From the NCBI RefSeq assembly GCF_002443255.2, contig NW_019211460.1:25960882-26024881 (forward strand): 64,000 nt of DNA, given 5' to 3'. The stretch is from Varroa destructor (Eukaryota; Arthropoda; Arachnida; Mesostigmata; Varroidae). Below, piece after piece: positions 41,301-50,634 of the stretch. A program made the translations under genes and the position numbers. The notes under the pieces were generated by a model. That model saw only the letters and a program-made list of their open reading frames with translations. It did not search any database and was not told the origin of the DNA. The number at the start of each line of letters is the position of its first letter. Position 1 is the stretch's first letter.

Positions 41301-44300
41301 GTAAGGGCCACTGTTGTGTACCTATACGCTTGTATTATTAATGTGTACATATCCTTGTTGTTAAATCGTTACTGCTCGCATTATTCTTTCAGTATTAGAT
41401 TTTATATAGTTATATTTATTTTGTGGGTCTAATTCTTTTTAATAAGCGACAGATAATGTTTGCTCGGAAGGGTAGCCATTGTATCCTGTACTTAAAAGGG
41501 TCATATATTATAGGTTGTTGAATGAAGGATGACTGTATCATGATCGTTCTAAAGAATTCTTTTCTATAAAAATATCGGCCTCAAAAACTGTCAAAAAACA
41601 ACTATCGGTTCAGTTAGAAGGTGCGAGATAGGCAGTTTGATAATATGGTAAGAGAAACAAGTGTTCGTGCGAGTATACATGCACGTAAATGCATGCTTAA
41701 CGCATGAGGCGAATATGAGACGCTTGTGTGTATCCAATAGAAAGTCTATTGGTTTCCGAGAGCGTTGTGTCCTTCGATGTACGACTAGTGGAGTCGAAAG
41801 CCTTTCAGGTAGCCATACGTTTATCGTATGGTCACCAACGTAGTAGATAGCCGATCAAATGATACATTCTCAAGGAGGGCAAAGGGATCATACAGTATCT
41901 ACGGATGGAAGGCGATGGCCTTATTGTTTGGCAAAAACAAGAGCCGGAATAAGGAGAAAAGGAAGGCTTGTGGTTGCCCGTCAAAACTGAAATGTAGCCC
42001 ATTATATAAATATATATTTATGTATTCATATATACCTATTCATCATTCAGGTAGGATATGAGCCGAGGGTCTCTGGCTCTTGCAGTAAGAACCTTTGCCA
42101 CACTATCTAATAAACTTACAGCTTTAATTGATATAATATGAACTCGTTTCAATTTTGTCCTTTTTTCAGGCATGCAAGTTTTGGTCGACAGCCTTGCGCA
42201 CACTAGCGAACGCGTGAAGTCACCTCATATGAACAACGAAGAGCCCATTGAGCTTTCCCTTTACCCTGACGCAAAAAGACCTCTTAAAAAGCAGATCACG
42301 CCAATTGGTAGGTGAAATTAGTGCTGAATAAATAGGTGTAGGTGCTATAAAATACCTTTCTTGATTACACATTTTTTATGTGAAACAAAAACACGTCACA
42401 AAAGCAGGCTCTTACACGAGCTTGGGTTTTGGCTGATTTTTCTGTTATATATACCAAGTACGTAGGAAAGCAACGTGGCTATCTATTAGTTAGCAAATGT
42501 GCTTAGTTTCTACCATAAAGTGGGCAAGAAACAAATTTACATAACACTGCCGAATGGGTTTGACTTCGCATGATGGATCGGATAGATAACCCAATTTCCT
42601 ACTGCATTCTTTTCTGATCCTTTCAAATACTTTCCTTACTGGCCAGGGGCTTTCAAAAAGCCCCTGGACAGTAAGGATTTTGTATGTAATAATGATAACA
42701 TCTGCGTGCTGTTAGTTTATACCCGAAATTGTAGCCAATAATCGCCTACTATATAAAAATGAGCTACGTACATATTCTTATGTGTTAACGTGTGGTTGAT
42801 GTTATAAAACGTATGATTCCTTCGTATTACATATTTACAGAGACAGACGCCTAAGAATTAGAGCGAAATTCGCTGTTAAACAGTGGTGGAAAGTAATTTG
42901 TGTGCAGATTTTCATAGGCTCCATGCAGATCCGTCTGGGGTGACGTGATTTTCGGCAACATCCTAGTCAAGAGTGTTAATAAGAGCTTACAGGATGAATG
43001 TTTTGTCCTGAAGTAGTAAGGAGGGAGGGAGAGAGAGAGAGAGAGAGAGAGAGTATTGAATCTACGTAGCGGTAGATCCCACATTGCTGATTTTTCTTCT
43101 TTTTAGACGCAATACTTATACCGGCAAGGATTATGTGCGCCATTGGTATAACGAACTTTTAGTTCCCTGATTATCCTGCGCCACGGCCACAGCTCAGAAT
43201 ATTCATATTCAATTAGATACAATAATATGTACAAGCTTATAATGCAATCACGCCCCAATTGCTTAAGCTTTGGTTCGTAAAAACGTTACACGCCGTGCCT
43301 TTGCTGCTACACCACAACTTTGACAGATACTACTACCTGCTGTAAGCTACAATTTCTGTAGATTCAAGGCGCGTAGTAAGTACGTAAATGGGGACAAAAT
43401 GTTGCTCATTTCCCGCACAAGTAGCTAAAGGATTAGTAGATTGGGTATCTGTTCTAAATCATTGGTCAGACAGCGCTCCGAACTTTAGCTGAATTATACA
43501 AAAAGCTTGACTAGAAGGAGAGTTTTGGAAACAAGGCCGGTAACGCTGACTGCCGTTATGATGCGAGAATGCGAGGGTAGGGAAAGTTTCGTCGTAGCAC
43601 ATCAATAAGGGAAGGTCGCGATCACAATTGTCAGTGCAACAGCAGCAACAGGAGTAGGCGCTGCAAGCTTGTATGATAACCATTGCGTCCTAGTTCGACC
43701 AGTCAGTCGGTCAGTCAGATAAGTAAGGGAAACTTGGTAGATGTGGATAGATTACTCAGAGATTACAGGTAGCTGCGTGCACCCATTGACCGAATGGTTG
43801 TCTGGGGCACGCGGGTGTGGACAAACGGGAGGAGTCGTCGAATACGAAACCCGGATGCATCAGCGTCAGTGACAGTCGATAGCTCAAAGTTTCGGAGTCA
43901 TCCGGTGGTGGCCGCTGGTGCGGCAGACGGTAGAGACTGGTGTAACGCAAAGCGGGACATATGAACAGCAGACACATAACTAGAAAAACAATTATCCATT
44001 AGGCCTGGGTCGACTAGACTGGATCGAGTTAGACTAGCAAAAAGTCCCGAAATAGGAAAGTGGCATAGACTCCTCAATGGTGTTATCCATTAGTCGACGA
44101 AATAATGGAAACGAAAGGCAGGAAAACGCCTAGCAATAGCAGACAACTACTGTTGACAATGAGATTGTCGGAAATAGTAATGGAAGATATACGCATTAGG
44201 CGGTGGGGCGGAAAAGCAACGTCTGAGTAATTTGTGAAGCGAAACCCATCAAGCTGATGATGTTAGATTGTCCGTCATGAGGTAATAAAAAGAGAAGTAA

Positions 44301-47300
44301 GACCTACATCATGGATACATCATTTTCAGTCACTGGGTGTATCCGAGACTAAATAACACGAAGTGGTGATGACATTTAGCAACAGCGTTGCTAATTGTCC
44401 TGTTAACGACATATATAGGGATATGCAGATGGGCACGTTAACGGAAAGGCAAATTCGTATAGGAAATATGCGTGTGCAGTATGGGCGGAGTTTTGTATGC
44501 TTTGTTTACATACGTCTGGCCTGGCTAGACTTCCCATATGCTAGTAAAAAACGAAAGTCATGTACAGCAAGTAGAAATAAGATAAAATAATTTTGCATTC
44601 GTACATTTTAGGGGGTTAGATTGCATCGACTATATCAACCTAGCTTCGGTTGTTACGCAACATAGAGAACTTTTTTGCAAGCGTTGCATCGCTAATCACC
44701 ACGCGAACAAACCGGAAGAGCTTGCTTGATGTTTGCGTGGCATACGTGTACACGTCCATGCATCGTGGCTAGAAATAGGTACGAATGGAGCTCTGAAAAA
44801 AGCTGGGCTTCGTAAACGAATCCCACAAGCGGACAAGTACCACTAGCGAAAGGTTCACATCACACAAAACTGTGGTTCTACCCGCACCTTTGCATGTCCT
44901 TGGTTATAATTAATCTGAGGTTCTGCAGCAGCAGCAGCGATGTGCAGATGCGGTTATCTTGTTATAATAGTTTTTACTGACTTAGGTCATTTATTAGGGA
45001 CATTTATCGCGTTCCAGTTACTAGTTCTGCGGCTAAGTTGCAGTTATCTCAACAATCTATTCTAATACTTGGTCCGGCCAATCATATCACTTCCTAGAGC
45101 GCGATGATTTCCCTGCTCCGCCGTATCCCTATGCTGATCCAACGGAACGAGTACGACGAAGTTCTGCTGGTTCAGATATGATCGAAAAGGAGGACCAGAT
45201 AGACATGGCCGCGGTGCCCATGGATCCCAAACTCAAAAAGGAGGAACTAGAGCTGGAGAAAATTTCCACGGGTAACTTCTATATACAAATATAATAATTA
45301 TTATTATTGCTATTTCGCTAAGTTAAGACCGCTTTTCCCTTAGCAACAAGACGAACTATACATGATGACAATATTAACGTAGCATATAAAACAACAGATC
45401 TTCTAAGCGTTATACTAGTGCATGTACCGATTATTCTATTAAAATTCGCTTCATTTCAACGCATATAATCGTAGAATGCTAATTACGTATTGTTAAATGT
45501 TATAGGTATCGGCGGTGTATTCCTGAAGACAGTAAAGGAACGCGAGAAGGCTCGAGCATACAAGATGACCCACATGGACCCACGGAATGCCTCGAGAGTT
45601 CCCTCGGCTTCGCGAGAAATAGCCACCAACTTGAGATACGACAACCCCGTGAACGCCTGTCAGTAGCAATACTTATTGATAGCAGTTAAGCGTTTGATCA
45701 ATAATTTCCGTCATCACAGATGCCATTGATTGATGTCTCAAATATGAAAATACTAAAATATCTTACTTCGATCGAAATAATCTAAGTAGACACGTCATCA
45801 ACTTGTTCTGTTGCTATTTTCCCGTTATTTATTCATACTCACTCTTCCCCTCTCCGTGGGCGCGTTCATACGTTACATTAGCTCCCTCCCGTGATCTAGA
45901 CCGACCACGGCCGTGGGAGTTAGACCCTGATTTTGATCGAAACTCAATTCTTCGAGGATCTGCTCGACCCCACGATGTCCACATAAACTACAATGGTTAG
46001 TTCGAGGTTTTTTACGTACCCAAAATGCTGCTTACATTATACCAACGAGATCCGAATGTTGGGTTCTCTTCACTGATCTATTACGAGTAGTCAATTTAAA
46101 AACTATCTACTTACATACTCATAAGCAGATTCTAAATAGCAAGTAGTTCATTTCATGTCGTATATAGTTACTCTAGATACTGTTGATTGATCTAAAGTTG
46201 ATCGATCGTTTGATCACACCGCTCGTGTTGCCAAATTTTCCAGTCGTATCTTCGCTACATCAGCCACCAAAACCGGGCTATGGATTAAGCGCTAAATCGG
46301 CTACACTACCAGCGAACGCTTCGCATCATTACTCCAATCAAATGGTATGCTTTTTTTTTCTGTTGTACGACAAACTTGTTCAGCTTTGAAGATATTCAGT
46401 CAGACATTTGCCAATAGTTGAAGTTGGTCATAAGTGTCATAAAGACGCACTATTAATTATTAGGTAGAAACGAACTGATGTTGATCGAGTTACATATGGG
46501 GAAGAGCCTGTCATTTGATTGTCAGCACCGTAATAATTTTGCTCCACGTTCACCATTTCTTGTTTCGATTACCTAGTTGTTCCACTATTATCGCATACAT
46601 TTATATCGTTATTCGTACAAAGTTATCAATTGTTCTTAATAAATCACATACATTTAATTCCGTTATCGTCCTGTAGCCAAATAGGATACCTTACTTGCCG
46701 AACTTCAGTATATCTGTACCGTGCACAGGTACTTGACCCGCGTAATTTAGACATGAGGCAAAAGCGAAGCAGGCTATCAGCCGTTGTATGCAGTCATTTT
46801 TGTCGGTATGGCGGCCGCCAAGACTATTTCTGAACGAAAATTAAGCTCGTAAGCAGGCCAAAGGTGACTGAACGCGTATTTTCGGAAGATAAATAGTCGC
46901 AACGATACTGCTGCTGCAGCTGCTGTCGTCGTCGTCGTCGTCCTAAAGTGATATGACAACACTGGGACATCAACAGAAACATACCGCGTCAGGCGCAATG
47001 ATCAGTGCGCCATTTCAAGGTCGTACAAAGATCGTGTGACCGGCGTCCATAGTACTCGACGAAATACATAGAACAAGTGCCAGTCACAATAGAAGTAATA
47101 GCGACATCGGAGTCGTGCTAAAGACAGCCGCAATAGTGTGTGTTATAGCATACCGCGGCATGACATCCACCAGGCGCTTGCTCGATGTCACAATGACTCA
47201 TTCAACCGTCTCTCTGTCCAGCCGCCTTCATGACGTTGTGTTACGACTAACCCAACAGACAGGTATCAGTACTTACCAGTTATGCTCGGCGACGCATTGC

Positions 47301-50300
47301 ATTGTGTCGTCCGCTCAAGCCTAAGCTTGTTCGTTGCTGTACGGGCCCGTCTAGTTTAGCTGCAATTCTGTCGGATATTTCTCGATACGGTTTGATTTCA
47401 TCAGCTGAAATTGCAGTGTGTACGTCCATACGCGGGATGTGCTTTCACTTGTAGTCAACTTCGAACAAAAACATTTTTCCGTATTATTTTATCTCAGGAT
47501 ATTGACAGGATGAATGGTGGCGATGAGATCATGTTTTTCCGTGGTTGTGAAATGAGTATGGAGTGATTATAGCGGCGCTACGTAAAGCAGCACACTTTGC
47601 TAGCCAACCTTGTCTAAATGGATAGTTCATTGCCACTTCTGCAATATCTGACCTATTTCTGATAATAGGTGAAGGCTGATAAGCGCGAGAAGAAGATACG
47701 CAGGCATGCTAAACAGTTAGGGGTTAGAAAAGAGGCTTCAACGTCTATCATATCCGTTTGAATGGGTCGCCTCTCAGAGGCACTTCGGTGGTCGCTATCG
47801 ATGCCCCCTCAATCAGACATGAATACCAGGCTCGATTCTGGTCATTTTACTCGCGCTCTTTGCACGCACTGTTATTATCAATTGCGCCATGTACAACCAA
47901 ACTGTAATCAAGCGTTGTCAACGGTTCAGCTACAACTCATTCGGCGGCGGAGTCGACATGACTTAGCTTCCGCTAACAACCACAACGACACTGAATGTCC
48001 ACGACGTTTTTCGTGCTTCATAAAAGACCGTGTGCATTCTCCCGACAATTTTGAGCTAAACACAAGCTACATTTGCAGGGTAGACTTTTTTGTTGTTTGA
48101 GAATTTGTGTTCCAGTAACTCAAGCTATAAAAAGAGTTTCACGACTATCCACTTAAGTAGTGTATCCAAAAATAGGACAGAATCCCATTACAATCCTCAA
48201 TCGAATACACGTGTAACCCAAACTAAAGTGCTTATGCCAATGGAGTAGTCATTCATGTCTACGGTGGTAAGGCTAAATCATACCGGAACAATAGATAATC
48301 AATAGCCTCGGTGTTCGTTACTTGAAAGACGAGATCTAGGTAATATCTGTCGACCGGATTTACGGTGGAAACCAGATAAGGGGGGAAAACGGCTTTTGAA
48401 GAAAAAAGAATGAAGTGATAAAAGTCACCGATATCGCTTATGATAACATTGCAGACGTCGCATTCGGCAAATCCGTTCAAAACCACAACTTCATCTGAGT
48501 TTGGTTCTGATCGTTCCGACGCAATGTCAATTGCATCTTCTGATGTACGGAGCAAATCTGCAATGAATCACTCAAGAAGCGGCGAAGGACAGGCATTCTG
48601 CGGTAAGTACATTTTAAATAAATATACTCTGTTCGGTCGTTGTATTTCGTCGGTGAATTCTGACATAGACATCTGCTCGATAACGGTGCATCTCTATCGA
48701 AGTTATATATCGAAGGCTATAAATGGTAAATGTTAGATTTCTAAGCAGCTCATTGAACATAAAAATTTTCCTCTTTTCAAAAGCTGATATAATGCATGAG
48801 TTGATATTGTGTGTACCCCCATATTATTATGAATCTTTTTTGCTTTTTGCTTAAAGATTGTTTTATTGGGCAACGAGACAATATGATGCGGCTTTTTTGA
48901 CTGACATATATTTATGACAGACAGACCGTTGGCTAAAACAAGTGAGGTTTTTACCATACTCATCTGTCTTAGCCATGTTTCAAGGTGATCGCAAACTTTC
49001 GTCTGTCTGACAGCGAGATGATTAACAAAAAGTTTCGCCAATCTGTTGTAGGCTGAGTCATCATGAGTTCAAGTCAAATTGCACTAGCATAATTTCGAAA
49101 AATTCGACCGTGAACAGAGCTGTAATGTCACAGAGCATTGCATGCAGGGTGCGGCATTGTTAACTATTCTTTGGCGTCTAACATAACGTAAATGGTAACG
49201 TTGCGTGGTGTCATTAAGAAACCGCCGATTTTACATCAAATATTTACTCTCTTTAGCTCTGTTCAAAACAATTCGGCCAAAATTTAAAAAAAAATATTCA
49301 AAAAGGTAAATTTACATAAGGGAAAACTTCGTAAACCTACCTAATTTTCGTATAGATTTTTAGGAAAGTCCGGGAAGCTAAATGATTAAATCTACTCGCT
49401 GTCGACAACACTCCTGGTGCTGATGAGCATGCATTCGCTACGCGCTTCAGTTAGTTTAGATAGTAATATGCGCATCTACTAAATAGCAGCAACCGACCGA
49501 AATTGGCTTTTGTTATTGTGATTCTTATCGTTCGGCGTTATCCGTATTCTTTGCCCTGTCTGTATTCGGTATGACGCGCCCCTTCGCTGATCCTCTCGCT
49601 CAACGATTAACTAATTCACCATCACCTTCACTACCGATGGCCTCTAATGGGAATGATGGCGACGAATCTTTGTTGCTCTATCATCATCGCTGGCGGGGCC
49701 GTGTGGGCTCGCTCTCCGTTACTTATTGGAACCGGATTTGATTCCGTTGTTACCCGTTACGCGCGATTCTGCGCGCTTTTGTTTCGTGGGGTGTCTATGT
49801 CGACTTGCTGGCTGCCGTGTGCCTTCGTGCATCTCGACACATTGACGTAGGCATGAGGCATGCATCGTACTCGCCCCACCTTCGGCGTTCAATGCCCAAT
49901 GTGAATTGGCACATGTCTCAAGATCCTCCTCGTCTTTATCCGTATCACCTTCTCTGCACTGCCAATTACCGACTACCGTCGGACGTCGACCGTTGCCACC
50001 TCGAGAGACATCTCTCAAATCAGGTAAGTTGCTTCTATCGTCTAGCGAAATCGTAAAGCTAACACGAAGACGCTAAGGTGGAGGCAAATAGATGAAAGGA
50101 TGGATCGAATTAAAAGGCTAAAATTCTCGTTACTTCGAATTTCTGCATCGTTTATTTGTATTTCAATGAATGATTACCTGTCTGTTTGTGTGCACCCCAT
50201 CGTTAAGAGGGCTTTGATTCAAACGTAACGAATATCATATTATAGCGCTGTTCACGGGTGGGTCCCGGATGAGTACTAGGAAAGTTTTACATGGGCATGC

Positions 50301-50634
50301 ACTCAACAGAAGGATGGATCTTATAGTCATTTGATGAGCCGTGCGAATCAGTTGTGTGTCAGTAACAGAATAGGTCGATCATCCGAGTAAATTCATTTTC
50401 TTTGTCATACGCGATAAAAGGCAGATATTTCTTCCTAATGCCACCAGTTCTTCGCATACGTAACATCGAATTTTTCGCTTTTACGCACTCTAATATCGAA
50501 TCGTGCTTCTTTTCTGATTTCTATTACATGACAATTAGGAGTTTGAGCAGATTTTTCACATGGATCGACTGCAGTTCTACCGGCTTCCGGAGTGGAGACG
50601 CAATGACCTCAAGCGTCGAGCGCGATTATTCTAA
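32102..50634 (+). CDS. unc-115: actin-binding LIM protein (abLIM / UNC-115 family), spliced gene
   Basis: A cytoskeletal adaptor of the abLIM/UNC-115 family, which binds F-actin through a C-terminal villin headpiece and partners through N-terminal LIM zinc fingers. Family members act in axon guidance and actin remodelling. Fifteen exons (listed separately) splice in one frame with phases 1,1,2,1,1,0,0,1,1,1,1,1,0,0,1,0 counted from the incoming phase. They give 714 residues plus whatever the first exon adds; with the candidate exon at 19358 the total is 756. On that numbering LIM1 is 47-97, LIM2 106-157, LIM3 176-226 and LIM4 235-287, each with its Cys/His/Asp zinc ligands intact. A Ser/Pro-rich linker follows. 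The headpiece is about 696-756 and ends in the classic tail W-R-R-N-D-L-K-R-R-A-R-L-F. Length and domain order match the family. There are no frameshifts or stops, so the gene looks functional. The start exon is the uncertain part. Confidence 0.93.
33168..33270 (+). CDS. unc-115: abLIM exon: second half of LIM2
   Basis: The acceptor is ACTGTAG| and the donor GTCAG|GTTTGT. It encodes NTYHQKCFVCARC and CLCV, completing the LIM2 ligands. The last Arg codon is split 2+1 with the next exon. The phase (in 1, out 2) fits both neighbours. Confidence 0.93.
33883..34061 (+). CDS. unc-115: abLIM exon: LIM2-LIM3 linker and most of LIM3
   Basis: The acceptor is TATTTTACAG| and the donor TATGA|GTTAGT. It supplies the final Cys of LIM2, a short Ser/Pro linker, then CAGC, DKQWH and CFKCTIC of LIM3. 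DKQWHxxCFKC is a hallmark of the third abLIM LIM domain. Confidence 0.93.
34359..34547 (+). CDS. unc-115: abLIM exon: end of LIM3 and most of LIM4
   Basis: The acceptor is ATCAACAG| and the donor CCAAG|GTAGGT. It encodes YCEKDYQ, closing LIM3, then CAHC, FHPTCARCSKC and the GEEMYLQ turn of LIM4. All zinc ligands are present. The first Ser is split across the junction. Confidence 0.93.
35930..35991 (+). CDS. unc-115: abLIM exon: end of LIM4
   Basis: A short 62-base exon. The acceptor is TATTATTAG| and the donor CAGAT|GTAAGT. It encodes AGAIWHPRC, which provides the last His and Cys ligands of LIM4 as in other abLIM proteins (IWHPxC), followed by a brief Pro/Gly-rich tail. Incoming phase 1, outgoing phase 0. 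Confidence 0.88.
35992..38532 (+). other. unc-115: intron of the abLIM gene
   Basis: About 2.5 kb. I see no coding exon, RNA gene or mobile element in it. The open frame at 36935-37258 has no family resemblance and no splice context. Confidence 0.8.
38533..38604 (+). CDS. unc-115: abLIM linker exon (Ser/Gly-rich)
   Basis: A 72-base exon, phase 0 at both ends, so it could be skipped without a frameshift. The acceptor is TTTTTTAG| and the donor ACCAT|GTAAGT. It encodes AGSPGSSSRCETPLNSSAS and a short hydrophobic end. Vertebrate abLIM proteins also have a Gly-Ser-Pro stretch just after LIM4. Confidence 0.82.
38825..39029 (+). CDS. unc-115: abLIM linker exon (Pro-rich)
   Basis: The acceptor is ACAATTTCAG| and the donor AACAAG|GTTGGT. 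It encodes a Tyr/Pro-rich segment containing YLRRPLQPNPPKSPNFHQPP and ending RIHINKQ. This resembles in style the HFHRPDQ...YKQ part of vertebrate abLIM linkers. Incoming phase 0, outgoing phase 1. Confidence 0.85.
39030..42169 (+). other. unc-115: intron of the abLIM gene
   Basis: About 3.1 kb with no recognisable exon. Two tiny 7-bp hairpins occur near 41735 and 41812. Nothing else stands out. Confidence 0.8.
42170..42307 (+). CDS. unc-115: abLIM linker exon
   Basis: The acceptor is TTTTTTCAG|, a strong pyrimidine tract, and the donor is ATTG|GTAGGT. It encodes GMQVLVDSLAHTSERVKSP and a charged tail ending KKQITPI. Phase 1 in and out. The role of this linker segment is not known to me. Confidence 0.85.
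42634..42676. repeat. inverted repeat, 19-bp arms with one mismatch
   Basis: The arms at 42634-42652 (ccttactggccaggggctt) and 42658-42676 (aagcccctggacagtaagg) pair at 18 of 19 positions across a 5-base loop. It is intronic, so it could fold in the abLIM pre-mRNA. No transposon ends or target duplications were seen. Confidence 0.88.
43029..43053. repeat. (GA)n microsatellite
   Basis: About twelve GA units preceded by a GGGA-rich stretch, inside an abLIM intron. Confidence 0.95.
45098..45271 (+). CDS. unc-115: abLIM linker exon with PAPPYPYADP motif
   Basis: The acceptor is CTTCCTAG| and the donor CCACGG|GTAACT. It encodes ERDDFPAPPYPYADPTERV followed by RRSSAGS and a highly charged K/E stretch (KLKKEELELEKIS). 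The charged part parallels the Arg/Glu-rich helix that precedes the headpiece region in vertebrate abLIM. Phase 1 in and out. Confidence 0.88.
45506..45658 (+). CDS. unc-115: abLIM linker exon
   Basis: The acceptor is TTATAG| and the donor GCCT|GTCAGT. It encodes GIGGVFLKTVKEREKARAYK and ends LRYDNPVNA, matching the RYDSPINS-type segment of vertebrate abLIM. Phase 1 in and out. The Ser codon is split with the next exon. Confidence 0.9.
45882..45995 (+). CDS. unc-115: abLIM linker exon
   Basis: The acceptor is TTACATTAG| and the donor AATG|GTTAGT. It reads SPSRDLDRPRPWELDPDFDR and then a short basic/His segment ending NYN. The exon is 114 bases, phase 1 in and out. Confidence 0.87.
46244..46344 (+). 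CDS. unc-115: abLIM linker exon with PKPGYGL motif
   Basis: The acceptor is AATTTTCCAG| and the donor CAAATG|GTATGC. It encodes QPPKPGYGLSAKSATLPA, a segment with clear family flavour, and ends YSNQM. It leaves in phase 0, so the constitutive exon at 48455 or either of two candidate alternative exons could follow. Confidence 0.88.
46729..46785 (+). CDS. candidate cassette exon of abLIM
   Basis: A 57-base segment with acceptor GTGCACAG| and donor GTT|GTATGC, phase 0 at both ends. It encodes VLDPRNLDMRQKRSRLSAV without a stop. Inserting it between the exons at 46244 and 48455 keeps the frame. The pyrimidine tract before the acceptor is poor, so a chance match is possible. Confidence 0.3.
47669..47761 (+). 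CDS. candidate alternative terminal exon of abLIM
   Basis: The acceptor is CTATTTCTGATAATAG|. The frame entered in phase 0 from the exon ending at 46344 (or from 46785) gives 30 residues, VKADKREKKIRRHAKQLG plus a Ser/Thr/Ile end, then TGA at 47759. The strongly charged Lys/Arg helix-like composition is more typical of coding DNA than of intron. Its use would produce an abLIM isoform without the villin headpiece. No AATAAA was found close downstream, which counts against a terminal exon. A donor GGG|GTTAGA inside it would alternatively make a 54-base cassette. Confidence 0.35.
   Translation: MKADKREKKIRRHAKQLGVRKEASTSIISV
48455..48602 (+). CDS. unc-115: abLIM linker exon (Ser-rich)
   Basis: The acceptor is AACATTGCAG| and the donor TGCG|GTAAGT. 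It encodes a Ser/Asp-rich stretch (SSEFGSDRSDAMSIASSD) ending SGEGQAFC. Enters in phase 0 and leaves in phase 1, joining the headpiece exon through a Gly codon. Many Ser residues make it a plausible phosphorylation region, which is inference. Confidence 0.86.
49851..50023 (+). CDS. unc-115: abLIM exon: first half of villin headpiece
   Basis: The acceptor is ATTGACGTAG| and the donor AATCAG|GTAAGT. It encodes GMRHASYSPHLRRSMPN, the conserved pre-headpiece motif, then RLYPYHLL and LPSDVDRCHLERHLSNQ of the headpiece N-terminal subdomain. Compared with vertebrate abLIM the loop between PYxxL and the DVDR motif is two or three residues shorter and lacks the usual N-R-G-R. Confidence 0.93.
50539..50634 (+). 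CDS. unc-115: abLIM last coding exon: headpiece C-terminal subdomain
   Basis: The acceptor is ACAATTAG| and the stop TAA is at 50632-50634. It encodes EFEQIFHMDRLQFYRLPEW and the basic tail RRNDLKRRARLF. This is the three-helix villin headpiece core with its hydrophobic Phe residues, the conserved Leu-Pro-x-Trp and the C-terminal Lys/Arg-rich actin-binding end with a final Phe. Phase 0 at the incoming border. Confidence 0.94.
   Translation, partial: EFEQIFHMDRLQFYRLPEWRRNDLKRRARLF

Larger units (their letters stand above)
42308..45097 (+). other. unc-115: intron of the abLIM gene
   Basis: About 2.8 kb. It holds an imperfect 19-bp inverted repeat (42634-42676) and a GA microsatellite (43029-43053). 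GC-richer sequence at 43450-43980 is open on the minus strand for 70-odd codons in two places, but I recognise no family. Confidence 0.8.

Noticed and set aside
43756..43977. GC-richer minus-strand ORF in an abLIM intron
   Set aside because: Open on both strands in places, no domain recognised, no clear splice borders.
49560..49790. Open frame (RPFADPLAQRL...) before the headpiece exon
   Set aside because: No acceptor with a suitable phase, and direct joining of 48602 to 49851 already gives a perfect frame and a family-typical sequence.
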